A DNA stretch of 64,000 bases, taken from assembly GCA_013399855.1 (NCBI GenBank), contig VXAY01005881.1, forward strand, positions 1,428,465-1,492,464. Direction: 5' to 3'. A model generated the notes under the pieces. The model did no database searches and had not been told where the DNA came from. It saw only the letters and a program-made list of their open reading frames with translations. Source of the stretch: Oxyruncus cristatus (taxonomy: Eukaryota > Chordata > Aves > Passeriformes > Cotingidae). Shown piece after piece: positions 47,439 through 58,200 of the stretch. The translations under genes were made by a program, and so were the position numbers. Numbering within the stretch: position 1 is the first letter of the stretch; each line of letters begins with the position of its first letter.

Positions 47439-47717
47439 ATGGATCTTGTTATACCAGATACCACAGACACAGTGCACGTGGAGCCCTTGCTCCGGAGAGC
47501 AAAGAAAGCCAGGCTACCCTTGGTACAAACAGAGGGTGCCTCTACCAAGCCTTTCTATAGTCCAGCAAGACTCTCCCTATTTGAAACCAGTGGGTGGTAT
47601 TCACCAGAGCAGGCTGGGAGTAGTGGAAGGATTGGCCCTTCAAAGAAGGACATAGAACTACATGTGGCAACACAGCAAACAACAGCCAGAGACAGAATAA
47701 ATGAGTCAGTTTTCTAG
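47439..47717 (+). CDS. 92-codon ORF of unknown function
   Basis: An ATG at 47439 opens 92 codons to TAG at 47715-47717, with balanced composition (for example VHVEPLLRRAKKARLPLV, IELHVATQQTTARD). Immediately upstream, AGAG|GTATGT at 47370-47371 and CTAATGCTTAG at about 47,427 could bound a tiny intron of under 60 nt, which is shorter than usual. A plus AATAAA follows in the A-rich stretch at about 47,777. It is antisense to the probable TNFAIP2 3' UTR. No homology recognised. Confidence 0.25.
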   Translation: MDLVIPDTTDTVHVEPLLRRAKKARLPLVQTEGASTKPFYSPARLSLFETSGWYSPEQAGSSGRIGPSKKDIELHVATQQTTARDRINESVF

Positions 47718-47732
47718 CGTATTTGAATACTG

Positions 47733-47738
47733 TTTAAT
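47733..47738 (-). terminator. TNFAIP2: Candidate proximal poly(A) signal (ATTAAA) of TNFAIP2
   Basis: Minus-strand ATTAAA lies about 1.36 kb downstream of the stop codon. Confidence 0.35.
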
Positions 47739-49101
47739 TATAAACATTGTAAATTAATATCTCTAGCTGAGAAAAAAAAATAAAATTGGATGCAAAAATA
47801 CACCAGTGGTATACTGCATATGCCTATAAACATATGATATAGTTTGCACAGTCATCATGAGTCTTCCTTCCAGACTGACTTTCCACAGACTAATACAGAA
47901 GTTGAAATAGAAAAAAGACAGAAGGGAAAGGTCTCCAACTAAACACAGTGTTGTTTTGGCAAGGGATTAGCTTCCCAGAAAAACTGGGCTGTAAAAAACA
48001 AAACACAGTTTCACAAGAGACCCATTTGTGTTTTCACATCATATCTACCTCACAGCACGAGGGGAAAGAGCGAGCAAGAGAACGGTGATGCAAACAGGGT
48101 CCTCAGTACATTTTGATGGCATTTGAGACCAGTTTCACACCCCATTCAAAGACTGTGTTGTTAATGGAATCTGGAAAAGTCCTCTCCTTGATAAGGAAGG
48201 GCTTCAGTAATATCCAAAGTGCTTTACTAGATGCTAAGGCTTAGCTCACACAATCCATTGCAACAGGCAGCTTGCTCCCAACCTCAGTTAGCAGGGGGCC
48301 ACTCTGTGCACATGCACTGGATGGGGTCACTGAAGAGGGGTTGTCTGCCAGGGGGTCAGGTGCTCCCACCTCACAGAGGTGAAGGAAGCACATGCTCTCC
48401 AGGGCCAGTTCAGAAACCCTGGTGTCCCTGGGCAGTGCTGCTGCCAAGTCAGAGCGTGCAGCTGTGGCCACTCTAAGTCCTGGGCCCGGGCTCCTGGAGT
48501 GTGGGGGGATGGCAAGAGCCCTCCATGGCTGAACTACAGCTCCTCCTCACCAGAAACCTGGGGCCTCTCCCTTTAGCCTAACACAGCTGCCCTGCGTGGC
48601 TCTGAGAAAGTCAAATGGGGTGCACGCATGCTCACATGGGACTTTTCCAACATCTCTGAATTTTGGCTTGAGTTTTTGTTTCCCTCCATTTCTTTAGAAG
48701 ACAAAAAAAATCTACACAGGAGGCGCCTGCTTGGTCTGGGCTAGCTGGGGAGTCAGCGACGTGGCCTTCATGGCACCCTGAGAGGTAGATGGAGGTCAGA
48801 GCACCAGGGCAGTGTCCAGGCAGAGAACGTGGTGGCACCAAGCAGACTCTGGGGGGAATCCACAGCTGTTGTGAGGACCTGCCCTGGTCCTTGAGGGCAC
48901 TGCATCTCTCGTGGGCGCACCCTCCACCCGTCTCCACAGGGAGAACAATGATTCCCACAGAGGTGCTGAGCACCAGATTAAGACAAAGCACTTTCCATAG
49001 GAAAAGGTGGCAGTGTGTGCTGTGCGTTGGTCCAAGGGATGGTCTCCATCCCTGGCTCACCTGACAGTCCAGCACAAGGGGGTGCCAAGGGGTGCCTTGG
49101 C
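47739..49101 (-). other. TNFAIP2: Probable TNFAIP2 3' UTR
   Basis: Sequence between the TNFAIP2 stop and the first plausible poly(A) hexamers. No repeat or ORF of note was seen, and the end is inferred. Confidence 0.45.
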
Positions 49102-49243
49102 CTAGGACACGTTTATGTTGGAGAAGAGCGTGGCCCTGGGCGGCGTGGAGGCTTTGTTGTCTGCTAAGTAGCCCAGGATGCTTTTTTGTTCACTGCGTGA
49201 CAAATTGGCCTTGATGTGCAGGAACGCTTCCAGGTGCCTTTTG
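49102..49243 (-). CDS. TNFAIP2: TNFAIP2 terminal coding exon
   Basis: The acceptor is TTTCTCTTTCACAG and the stop TAG occupies 49102-49104. It encodes 46 whole codons: KRHLEAFLHIKANL and onward to ATLFSNINVS. The protein ends there without the cysteine tail of its paralogue. Confidence 0.95.
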
Positions 49244-52200
49244 CTGTGAAAGAGAAACGGGCAGGTGTTATCTCCCTCCACACATCTCCGCATCAGGATG
49301 TGGCCCCCCACCCAGCAGCGGGCACCAAGATCCCTAGTGGGGGCCAGCTCAGCAGCTGGCAATCCTACACAGGACCCAGCACTGTCCTGGGATGTTTGTG
49401 GTAGAGAAGGGAACCTCCAGGGCAAAGGAGAAAATCAGGCCAGAATTTGGAATATGTAAATAGGCTTTTATTCATATGTTCCTTCGTTGTCCATTTGGCA
49501 CTGGCATTGCCACAGCCTGGCAGGCAACTCCCACCCATTTCCATAGGCTCAGACTATATAAATGTCTCCCATACCCCTATTTGACTGTTTCCTGGCTCTA
49601 TTAAAATTCCATATGAATATCAGCAAATCTGTTTCATCATCTCTTACCGGATATCTGGGTGCGTTGTGGCGAGTGTTGCAACTTCAATTTTAATAGCACC
49701 TAAGTCCTGAAGTCGGATTATTTCAGCCAGCTTGGGGAGCACTGAATTCAGCCACGTGGCTTGAGATCCCTGCCAGAAGAGAAAGTGGTTAGCAAGGCAT
49801 TGTGGGGGTGCAAATCTCTGCCCAGACTAAGAGCTGGCTCCTGAGGCTGTTTCCGGGCAAGGAGGAAGGACAGGTCAGTGATTTGAGGTGTCTCAGTTGT
49901 TTTCAGTGATGTTTCTGCCTGGGCCAGCCACGGGAAAAATCGGATTAGATTTTTGATGGTTTTTAATCCTCTCACACAAGAGGTGTGGGGTTTGCCATAA
50001 GACTGAGATTTCCACCTCGACAGACTCTCTCTGCTCTTCCCTCCCACCACATTTTCTTTTCTTTGGGTTTCTCCAGTGCCCAGTGTGTGGACAAGGTCTG
50101 ACAGGCCACGTAACACACTGCCACGTGCTGCTTTCTCCCAGCTCCACACACAACCCTGACTTTAGCATCTCCAGGCATCGCCAAAATCCACACCCTGCCC
50201 TCTCAGGTAAAAGCCCCAGTTGGACCTTTTCCCTGGCCACTGGAATTCCCAAGATGCAGCTGCCTGACCTCCCACCCATACTGCATGAAACTTGGGCTTG
50301 TTCCTTCTCCAGTCAAACGCTCAAGGGGTGGTGGAGGACCGGATTTGTCTTAGCTTTTAGGCTTTTTTTTCAGGTAAATTTAGAGGCATGGAAGGAGGGA
50401 AGTGATCTCAGAGGAAAAGGAGGGCTGTTTCAGCCATGGCTCCTGGGGTGGAACCCTTTGTGTACCAGAGACCCTGTGCTGCCTACTTTAGCCTCTGCCT
50501 GACTTAAAAGCAGCAGAGTGAGGGAAATCAGGGGTGAGGGGAAGAATCTGTAAGGACTTAAAGAGCACAGTTGCCTGTCTCAAAACACTGTCAAGCCACA
50601 GAAGGAACTTGCCATAAGATAAGCCACCCCAGCAGGAACTTGAGATAAGCACAGAAGGAGACAATTATGACAGGAAGGTGCTAACTTGAGGCCTTGCGAG
50701 GGGAGATCTGGTTAGCACATCCTGCCTAACGTATCCGGTCAAAAACTCCCACCATGGCAAACTGTGGGAGAGGAAGCAACTGTTCATACACATATCACCC
50801 CAAGTTTTGGGAACAGCATCCGCGACCACCCTGTGGATACCTGGAACTTGGACTGTATAAAGGTGGTACCTCCAGAAAAATGACTCTGGTACCCCCACCA
50901 CTGAGAAGACCAGGGTGAAGAGGGACCAGTGGGACATCGCTGGATCCATGGGTGGTGACTTATCTTCTGCTTGATCTGTCTGTCCGTCTCTCTCTCCCCC
51001 CACTCTTTTCTATTTTTTTTTCAATTTCTCTACCTCACATTTACTGTTTATTCTTAACTTCAGCATTTGGTCTTGTTTGCACCTTAATTCAGGCAGAGGT
51101 ATATCTCAGTAATTGGATCATAACACAGTCAAAACCCAGACTTCATGGAAGTTGCACTGAAACCTGAAAAGATTATCTACGTCTTCTGGCCCTATTAATA
51201 TAAACCTTCAAAAGGAAACTGCCTATGGGGCAAAGGAGGATGAAATCATGTCTCTCCAACCAGGGAGGGGCAGGGTGGTGACAGGGGAGCCTTCCTGCCT
51301 GTAGGCACTTGGAGACCTCTTTCTGCCTAAGGTCCTGCCTTCCAGGAAATTAAACTGAGTTGGAAAGGTTAATGAGAGGCCCCAGAAAATTTATTTCCTT
51401 GTTTTTTAGTGTGTCCATGCCCCGCGCTATTGTGTTCGTGACAAGCACTCACATACATTGCTCATGCAGAAGGCTTCCAAGTCAGCAGCATTCTTGGAGA
51501 TCTGCTGGGCCAGATTTTGCTGCTGTGCTGGAGTTTTCAGGCTGACTTTCCTCTTCAGCAGCCTCACGATGTACTCTTTAACCAAACGGGTGTGTATCTT
51601 CTCAACAATAGCCTGTTGGGAAGGAGAGGAGGGAATTATCCATCTCTCTTTTGTTTGGGGACAAGACAAGCCATGAGGCTGGATGGGGGACAAGATCATC
51701 TTGGGTGCTGTAAGACATGCCCCACCAGTGCCTACTGCTGATGACATGTCAGAATGGTGCTGGTTGCCAAATTCCCAAGGCTGGTTACGCCACATCCTAG
51801 ATGCTGAGAATTTCTTTGTCCTCTAATGAACTATGGGAATTTCCAAATGCTGTTTCCTTCTGGGAAGAGTTTAAAGTGAAGAAAAGATCTCCATGGGCTT
51901 GAGAAGTAACAGTATTAGAGAGAAACAGGAATTCATGCTGCTCTTCCTGTTCTTCTCTCTAATACACAAAACATCATCAATTTTTTTCGGCTACTAAAAA
52001 GACAAAGGCAGGAAATCAAATATTGTTTTATACAATGATGTTTCATATATACTCCAGCACCCCTGAAGATGTGGTTCTGGCTCAGTTATCTGGGATTTGT
52101 CCCAGTTGATTCCATATCCTCCAGTCCTTAGGGCAATCAAAGGAGCAGTGAGACTGAACCATGCAACTGCATCTGTGTTTCAAGACTTCCAAACAGAATC

Positions 52201-55200
52201 CATAAATAAAGACATATGTCGGGTGGTCTCTAAAGCACCTTCTTTACATCAGGGGTGGTTTCCTCTGCAAACACTGCAGCAGAGCTACAGGAGTCTGCTT
52301 CTGTCAGAGAAGAGTAAGATTTATATGCCTAATCTAGGTAAACTTCACACTGCCTGAGCAGTTTTCAGATGCCAGGCCAGCTCACCAGCTCAGTGTGGGT
52401 CAAGACAACCTGAGTCGCAGAGTATCAGAGCTGAAAATGCAGCCTCAGCATCCCAGAATCCCTCCAATATTTCTCTTGGACTTACGTGGTAAAAAGGGTC
52501 CCTTAATGTCCGGAAGTCTGAGATGTGTTTGCTGGTGGTTTTAATGATCTCGTTCATAATTTCGTTGCTGGAGTCCCACTTATTTTCTGTGAACTTCTTA
52601 TACATTGGCTGAAAAAAAGGAAAATCTGCTAAGTTGCCTCAAAGGAAATTCTATGCACGTTTATATTTAGCATTTCTATATGCACAGTATCCTACATAGC
52701 GAGAGGGCAGAGTGCAGTCCTGTGCAGGGGTGTGTGACAATGGCTTACAGGGATGGGGGAAGAGGGGACTGTGTCCCCTTCTTGGTCCACCAAAAAGAAG
52801 ACCAAAGGCTCAAAAGGTTCACATTGGAGGTGTTCTTTTTTATTTCCACATTTTTAATGTGTTGCCCACACGATCTTGTCTGATTAGAGAATTATGGATC
52901 CATCAGGGGGAAGAAAATGAATCATTATGAGAAGTTTTCAATTTTTCTCAGCCACAGTAAATAAACATGAAAATTAAAAAAAAAAATAAAAAAGCAACAC
53001 TGCTCTGTCATGCATTCCAAAAGGCTCTGCGGAGAAAGCAGGAGAGATTATGGCTGAACGTTCCCAACTCCTACGCCTCCTTCCCCTCCACCAAATTGTA
53101 TAACTTAAAAAGCTTGTGTTACATACACTAAAAAAAAAAACAAAAAACCAGGAAGAAGCCAAATTTGCCCTTTAGGTCACCTTTATGAAGAAGCCAAAAG
53201 CTGTGTAATTGCAGTTCATGCCATTTGTGATGGCTTCCTACAGTTTGAAGAGGAAACAGCTGCGGGCTGAGACTCTCCGTCCTGCAGCCCGCTGTCTCAG
53301 ATGCGATCAGCACGAGTTATGTCACCTGCACAGTCGTGCCTGTGTCACTGCGCCCCATTTTGTCTTCAGATTTGAGGACCAGCTCAAGAAGAGGTTATTG
53401 GGAGTCTTCCAGCAGCAATGTGGGTTGGGACAGACACTGTGCCCTGGCCCAGAGCCCTTCTGAACTTTGCCGGCTTGAATCAGAGATTTGAGCAACGGAT
53501 AGCGCATCAGGAGAACATGCCCTGCCCTGCACCAGCTGAGCCATGGGGCAGGGGGGTGTGAGGCATGGAAACAGTACCTTCAGCTGGGCAAACAGCTGTT
53601 GAAGCAGCACATCAAAGCCGCTGTTTTCAATATCGCCAAGAGTGCTGAGGATATCGGCTCTACCGTCGTCCTTTTCTGCCATGTTTTTCTCTGTGTATTC
53701 TCTGCAAGGAAATATCAGCAAGGTCAGGATGGTCTATCCTCAAATGATAAGAGAGAGAAATTCAGAGGTCTCCAAACCTTTCTCTGCAGGCAGATGGATC
53801 TACCTCTGCTCACTCTGAAGTACCTACCCCCTATCACACTATTATACGTTGCCTGCAGAGGAAGGAGAGAACTTTTTCTTTCAGACCCTTACCTAAAATT
53901 CCAGCAGTTGTTAATATTTGCAATCAGTATAGGCCTGTAGTGTCTGTGCTTCTTACTTTTCTCCTTAAAGTCTTCGAAAGCATCCCTGTAGCTGGAGGGG
54001 AGATGGGAAGAGAAGAGGCTGGTGAGTGCATGCCCGGGTGGCTCTGCCAGCCCCGCTGCCCACGGCTGCCTTCCCGCACCTCCTCAGGAAGGCAGGCAGC
54101 TCCTTCCACAGGCGCTGCGACAGCTCCTCCCCCAGAGCGCTGCTGATGTCCTGGGCTCGCTTCTGGCCACTGTAGATGCTCTAAAAACGAATGAACAAAG
54201 AAGCAAGATCAATATTAAATGCTGCCTGCTGTGGAAAAGCCAGGTCGGCTGGTCAAAGAGGCTGCAGATCCTTAACCGAGGTAACTGTACCCAGCTCACC
54301 TGCACCCCCCCTGCAACTGAGCCAGGGACCATACAGAGCAGCTATATTTACTTAGTGGGTTCAAGCCAGTTTTGAACTTCATTTTCAAATGGGGAGAGGC
54401 ACAGAAGAAAGAAGCATGAAAGAAACTCTGTAAAATAGCTGAGGAAGTAGGGAAAGTGACACTTGGTTTTGTTCTTTTCTTTTTTTTTTTCTTTTTTAAA
54501 TGTCATACGACAGCATTAAAATACAATTTAATCACAACAACCTCATCACATGAAAGGTTTATTTTTTTTAAAAATACTCCTGACTAATTCTCTGCAGGCA
54601 GAGGAGAGAGAGCGTTGAGCTTGGAAAAGGGCAGCTCTGCCTGTGACAGTCTCCCTGAGAGCAAGCAACAGATTCCTTGCTTGGCAAGGAACCTCTTGTC
54701 TCTCTGCTGCTGGGGATGCAGGAAAGACTGCAGGGGGATAATGAAGGCAGCATTCCTTCTCATTTTACTTATAGAGGAGTTTGCCTCCAGCATGTGGTAT
54801 ACCAGGGCCATGCCAGACCATGGGGGTTTGGGGTCCCCTGTACCACCGACCTCTGCTACTGCCCCCCAGAAGTGACTTAGACTTTTGCTTTCCCATATTG
54901 ACCACAGCTGGTCTCAAATCCCAAGTAGGTAAAGGATGAGATTGTTTATTTTTTAATACATCTCTGTATTACCTGGATAACAAATATTCCTAGGAGTTCA
55001 CTCTGAAAATGCCCATTTAGCTTCTCTGGTTCTTTGTCTTCTTTCCATCTTTGGATTTCTTTATCTAAACACTTGCTCAGAGAATTTTTGACAGTAACCT
55101 TTAAGGAAGGAAGAATAACAGCATTTACCATAACATGGATGCAGCAGGTCCTGCCTTATGCAGGTTGTACTTGCCCACCCACATCTTGCCTGGCTCAGCA

Positions 55201-58200
55201 GACTTTTTCCTCAGCTCTGGCTGGGAAGTAAAGGCTCCTTGTTACAAGATGCTTAACCCACCACCTCAAAACAGCAACAAGGACAACCCCCTCACAATAT
55301 CCACCAATGCAACAGTGAGCTGAGTATTTTAAGGTAGGAATGAAGATGAAGGCCTGTGTCCCTGCCCATCACCCCACCACATCAGTGGGGGTTAGGAGGG
55401 CAGGGAGGGGAGCGGTGAGTAGGAAGGTTGCAGGCAGCTGCATGTGCCAGAGCCCAAATTCCCCCAACCACACATTGCCCGTGTGTCACACTCAGTGCTA
55501 CCTGGTTTTGCAATCCTTTTTCATGAGCACTTCTGATGCCTTACAAGCTCTGGAGAATGAAACAACAAAATGCTCTCAGGTTTTCTCTGCTCTGACCCCT
55601 CTGGGTGCACACTGTAGCGAGGCTTTGGAAATGGTCTGTACAGTGTCTGGTACGTATTACTGATCTCCCAGTGCATCGCTCATGGGATTTGCAGACCTCA
55701 CGCCACCTCTCCCATATGCAAATCATCACAGCTACATCTAAACCTGGAACTTGTCTTCTCATTTTCCAGTAATTCCAGCCCCAAATGCCAAAAGCACTGA
55801 GCCATGGGAGTACTGTAGAAGTTGCTTCTTGTTTCTATTAAGTGATACAAAAACCAGAGCCACTTTTATCTTCTGCAGACCAAGAGATTCTCCATCAAAG
55901 GAACAGATTTTTCAAGACCAGATCTCCATGGTTTGCACTCACCCATGATCTGGGACCTCTGCAGAGACCAGGAGTAATTTGGGATCCTTTCAACATTACT
56001 ATGAGAGGGATTAGAAATCCCTCTGGAGATTCAACAGGCCACTGGAAAGTTGCCCAAAAAGATTAGTTGTTGGATTCCCCCCCCCTCCCCTTCCTACCAT
56101 GCAGTTTACAAGAATAGAACAGTTCTTTTCTGATGGCTCCCAGGGCTAAGCAGAAGTTTGCTCTGCAAGTCCCATCAAGCAGAAAGCTGACCTGTGTCCC
56201 AAAACCAAACAAAAGCTTTTACTTCTCCCTGGAAGGGTGTGTAGGGTGGATGGCTCACAGGTGAGAACTGTGCATGCAGGACAAGTCACAGCTTCTCCAA
56301 GAAGTCATATGGGAGCAGTAAAGGGAAGAGGAGTGACTGAACAGATTCTTACCTCTTCACTGTCAAGGTATTTCTTTTCAAGCTCTTTGCTCAGACTTGA
56401 TGGCAAAAGGCTTCCAAGCTTAACTTTATCCAACTCCTTGGCTAAAGCATGATCTTTTCTCATATCTCTGGAATGAAAAGAGCCAAGCAATCACATTTTC
56501 CAAGGGCAGTGTAATTAAGACAGCTGTTGATGCAAATCTCTAACACTTTTCGAGGATATCAGTGAAAAAATAGATGGAAATGTACATTGTCCTTAGTCTG
56601 GGTGGGACCTGGGGGAGCTGAATATGTACCAGGGGTGGGACCTGTGAGGGTGGAACCACAAACAACCCTGGGAAGGGAGTCATGGTCTTCTGAATTCCTG
56701 AACACCAGGCACTGTGCTCTGGTGGGTATGGGGGAGCTGAAGCAAGCAGGAGGGTCTAGGCCTTGGATATGACCTCTCTCCATCAATATAGAGGGCAGAT
56801 GAGGAGATGAAAAGCTGGTGTTTCATGGCTGGTTGGGAACACAGAGAGTGGTTTCATAACCTGCTGCCAAGTTCCCACTGCGTGCTGGCTGAGCTGGGTG
56901 CTCCTGAGCAGCTGTGAGGAAATAGACCTGCCAGCCTTGGGGAGCTCAGGACAACACCTGTGGGAGCTGATGTGGAAGCAGCTTCTCCTTCTGGAGCTAA
57001 AAAGAATAACCCTGAACTTCTCCTGAGTCCCGTGTTTGCACGTCACCCATCTCCACAGGGGTACACTGCCCTGCTTCCCACACAAGGACTGTTTCTGGTA
57101 TGACACTGGGAGCTGGGGCCAGGCTGTTGTGCAGCCCTCCTCCTTCTCCTCATTGCTCCCTTTGCTGCTGGCCATGGGGAGAGGTGGTCCCTCAGCGAAC
57201 ACCTGGATGTGACCTCTGGGAACACCCCACAAAGCAGCTGCTACCCTGGCCAACACCATCCCCAGTGCCAGGCTGCGCTGCTCTGGCTGAGCCCTCCTCC
57301 TCACAGTACTGATTTCCAAACACATGCTGGTTCAGGCCTGAATATCCTGACCTAGAGCATAACATTGGCTCTGGTAAACTTCCAGGATCAACACTGATTC
57401 ATCATATTTCATCAGTGGAAAAAAAATGGAGGTGAAGGTTGAATGACTTTAGAATAGAAGAAACATTACCGGTTTTCACCTAAGAAATGAGAGCCCTCAA
57501 TTCTCCATCCACTACTATAAGCCACAACAAGGAATACTTTCAACTATATAACATATAGGGTTTGTGAGGATGAAGGGTGACCCTTGGTTGATGATGTCCT
57601 GTCTCAGGGGTGCATGCCTGGGTCTCCTAACTGGGAGGAGAGCATAGACTATGGGTAGCACCTAAGCAACATTCTCCATGCCCAGGATAATTGCATCTCA
57701 GGTTGTTCTATTTATTGTCTTCCCTGTGGTCCAGAGAGCTGAAATTTCCAAATTTTCTAAGAATGAGTTCTTATAACTGGAATAGGTATCAAGGCAATCA
57801 ACCTCACCAATTTACCTCACAAGTAAAGCTCTAAATATCTGTGTCTGTTGCCCAGAAGCCTGAATGGTGGGATCAGCTCTTCAGTTACAGACTAACAGTC
57901 TGGAGTGTTTCCCTTCCAGCTGTCCTGGCCAGCTAATGTAAATCAGGACATCACCAGTGATACCAGAACCTCGCCAAGTACTGGACTGCCTCGCAGTGAT
58001 ACTAATCCATAAATCAAGCAAATGCTTGGTTTTGCAGCCTGTGAACCTGTGTTGGGATAAACACGTATAAAAGTCTCACTTACTTTGGATAAATGTAGTG
58101 CACCCATGAGAGAAGAAGGTAAATATCCTTGTCTTCCAGCTGAGACTCAGCATTTTTCTTTGCCTGGGAGGCAAAATAGTTGTGGTAGAATTCTGCATAT

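Noticed and set aside
49072..49085. CTCF-like CACAAGGGGGTGC near the TNFAIP2 stop
   Set aside because: Only 11 of 14 core positions match, including a mismatch at the key C.
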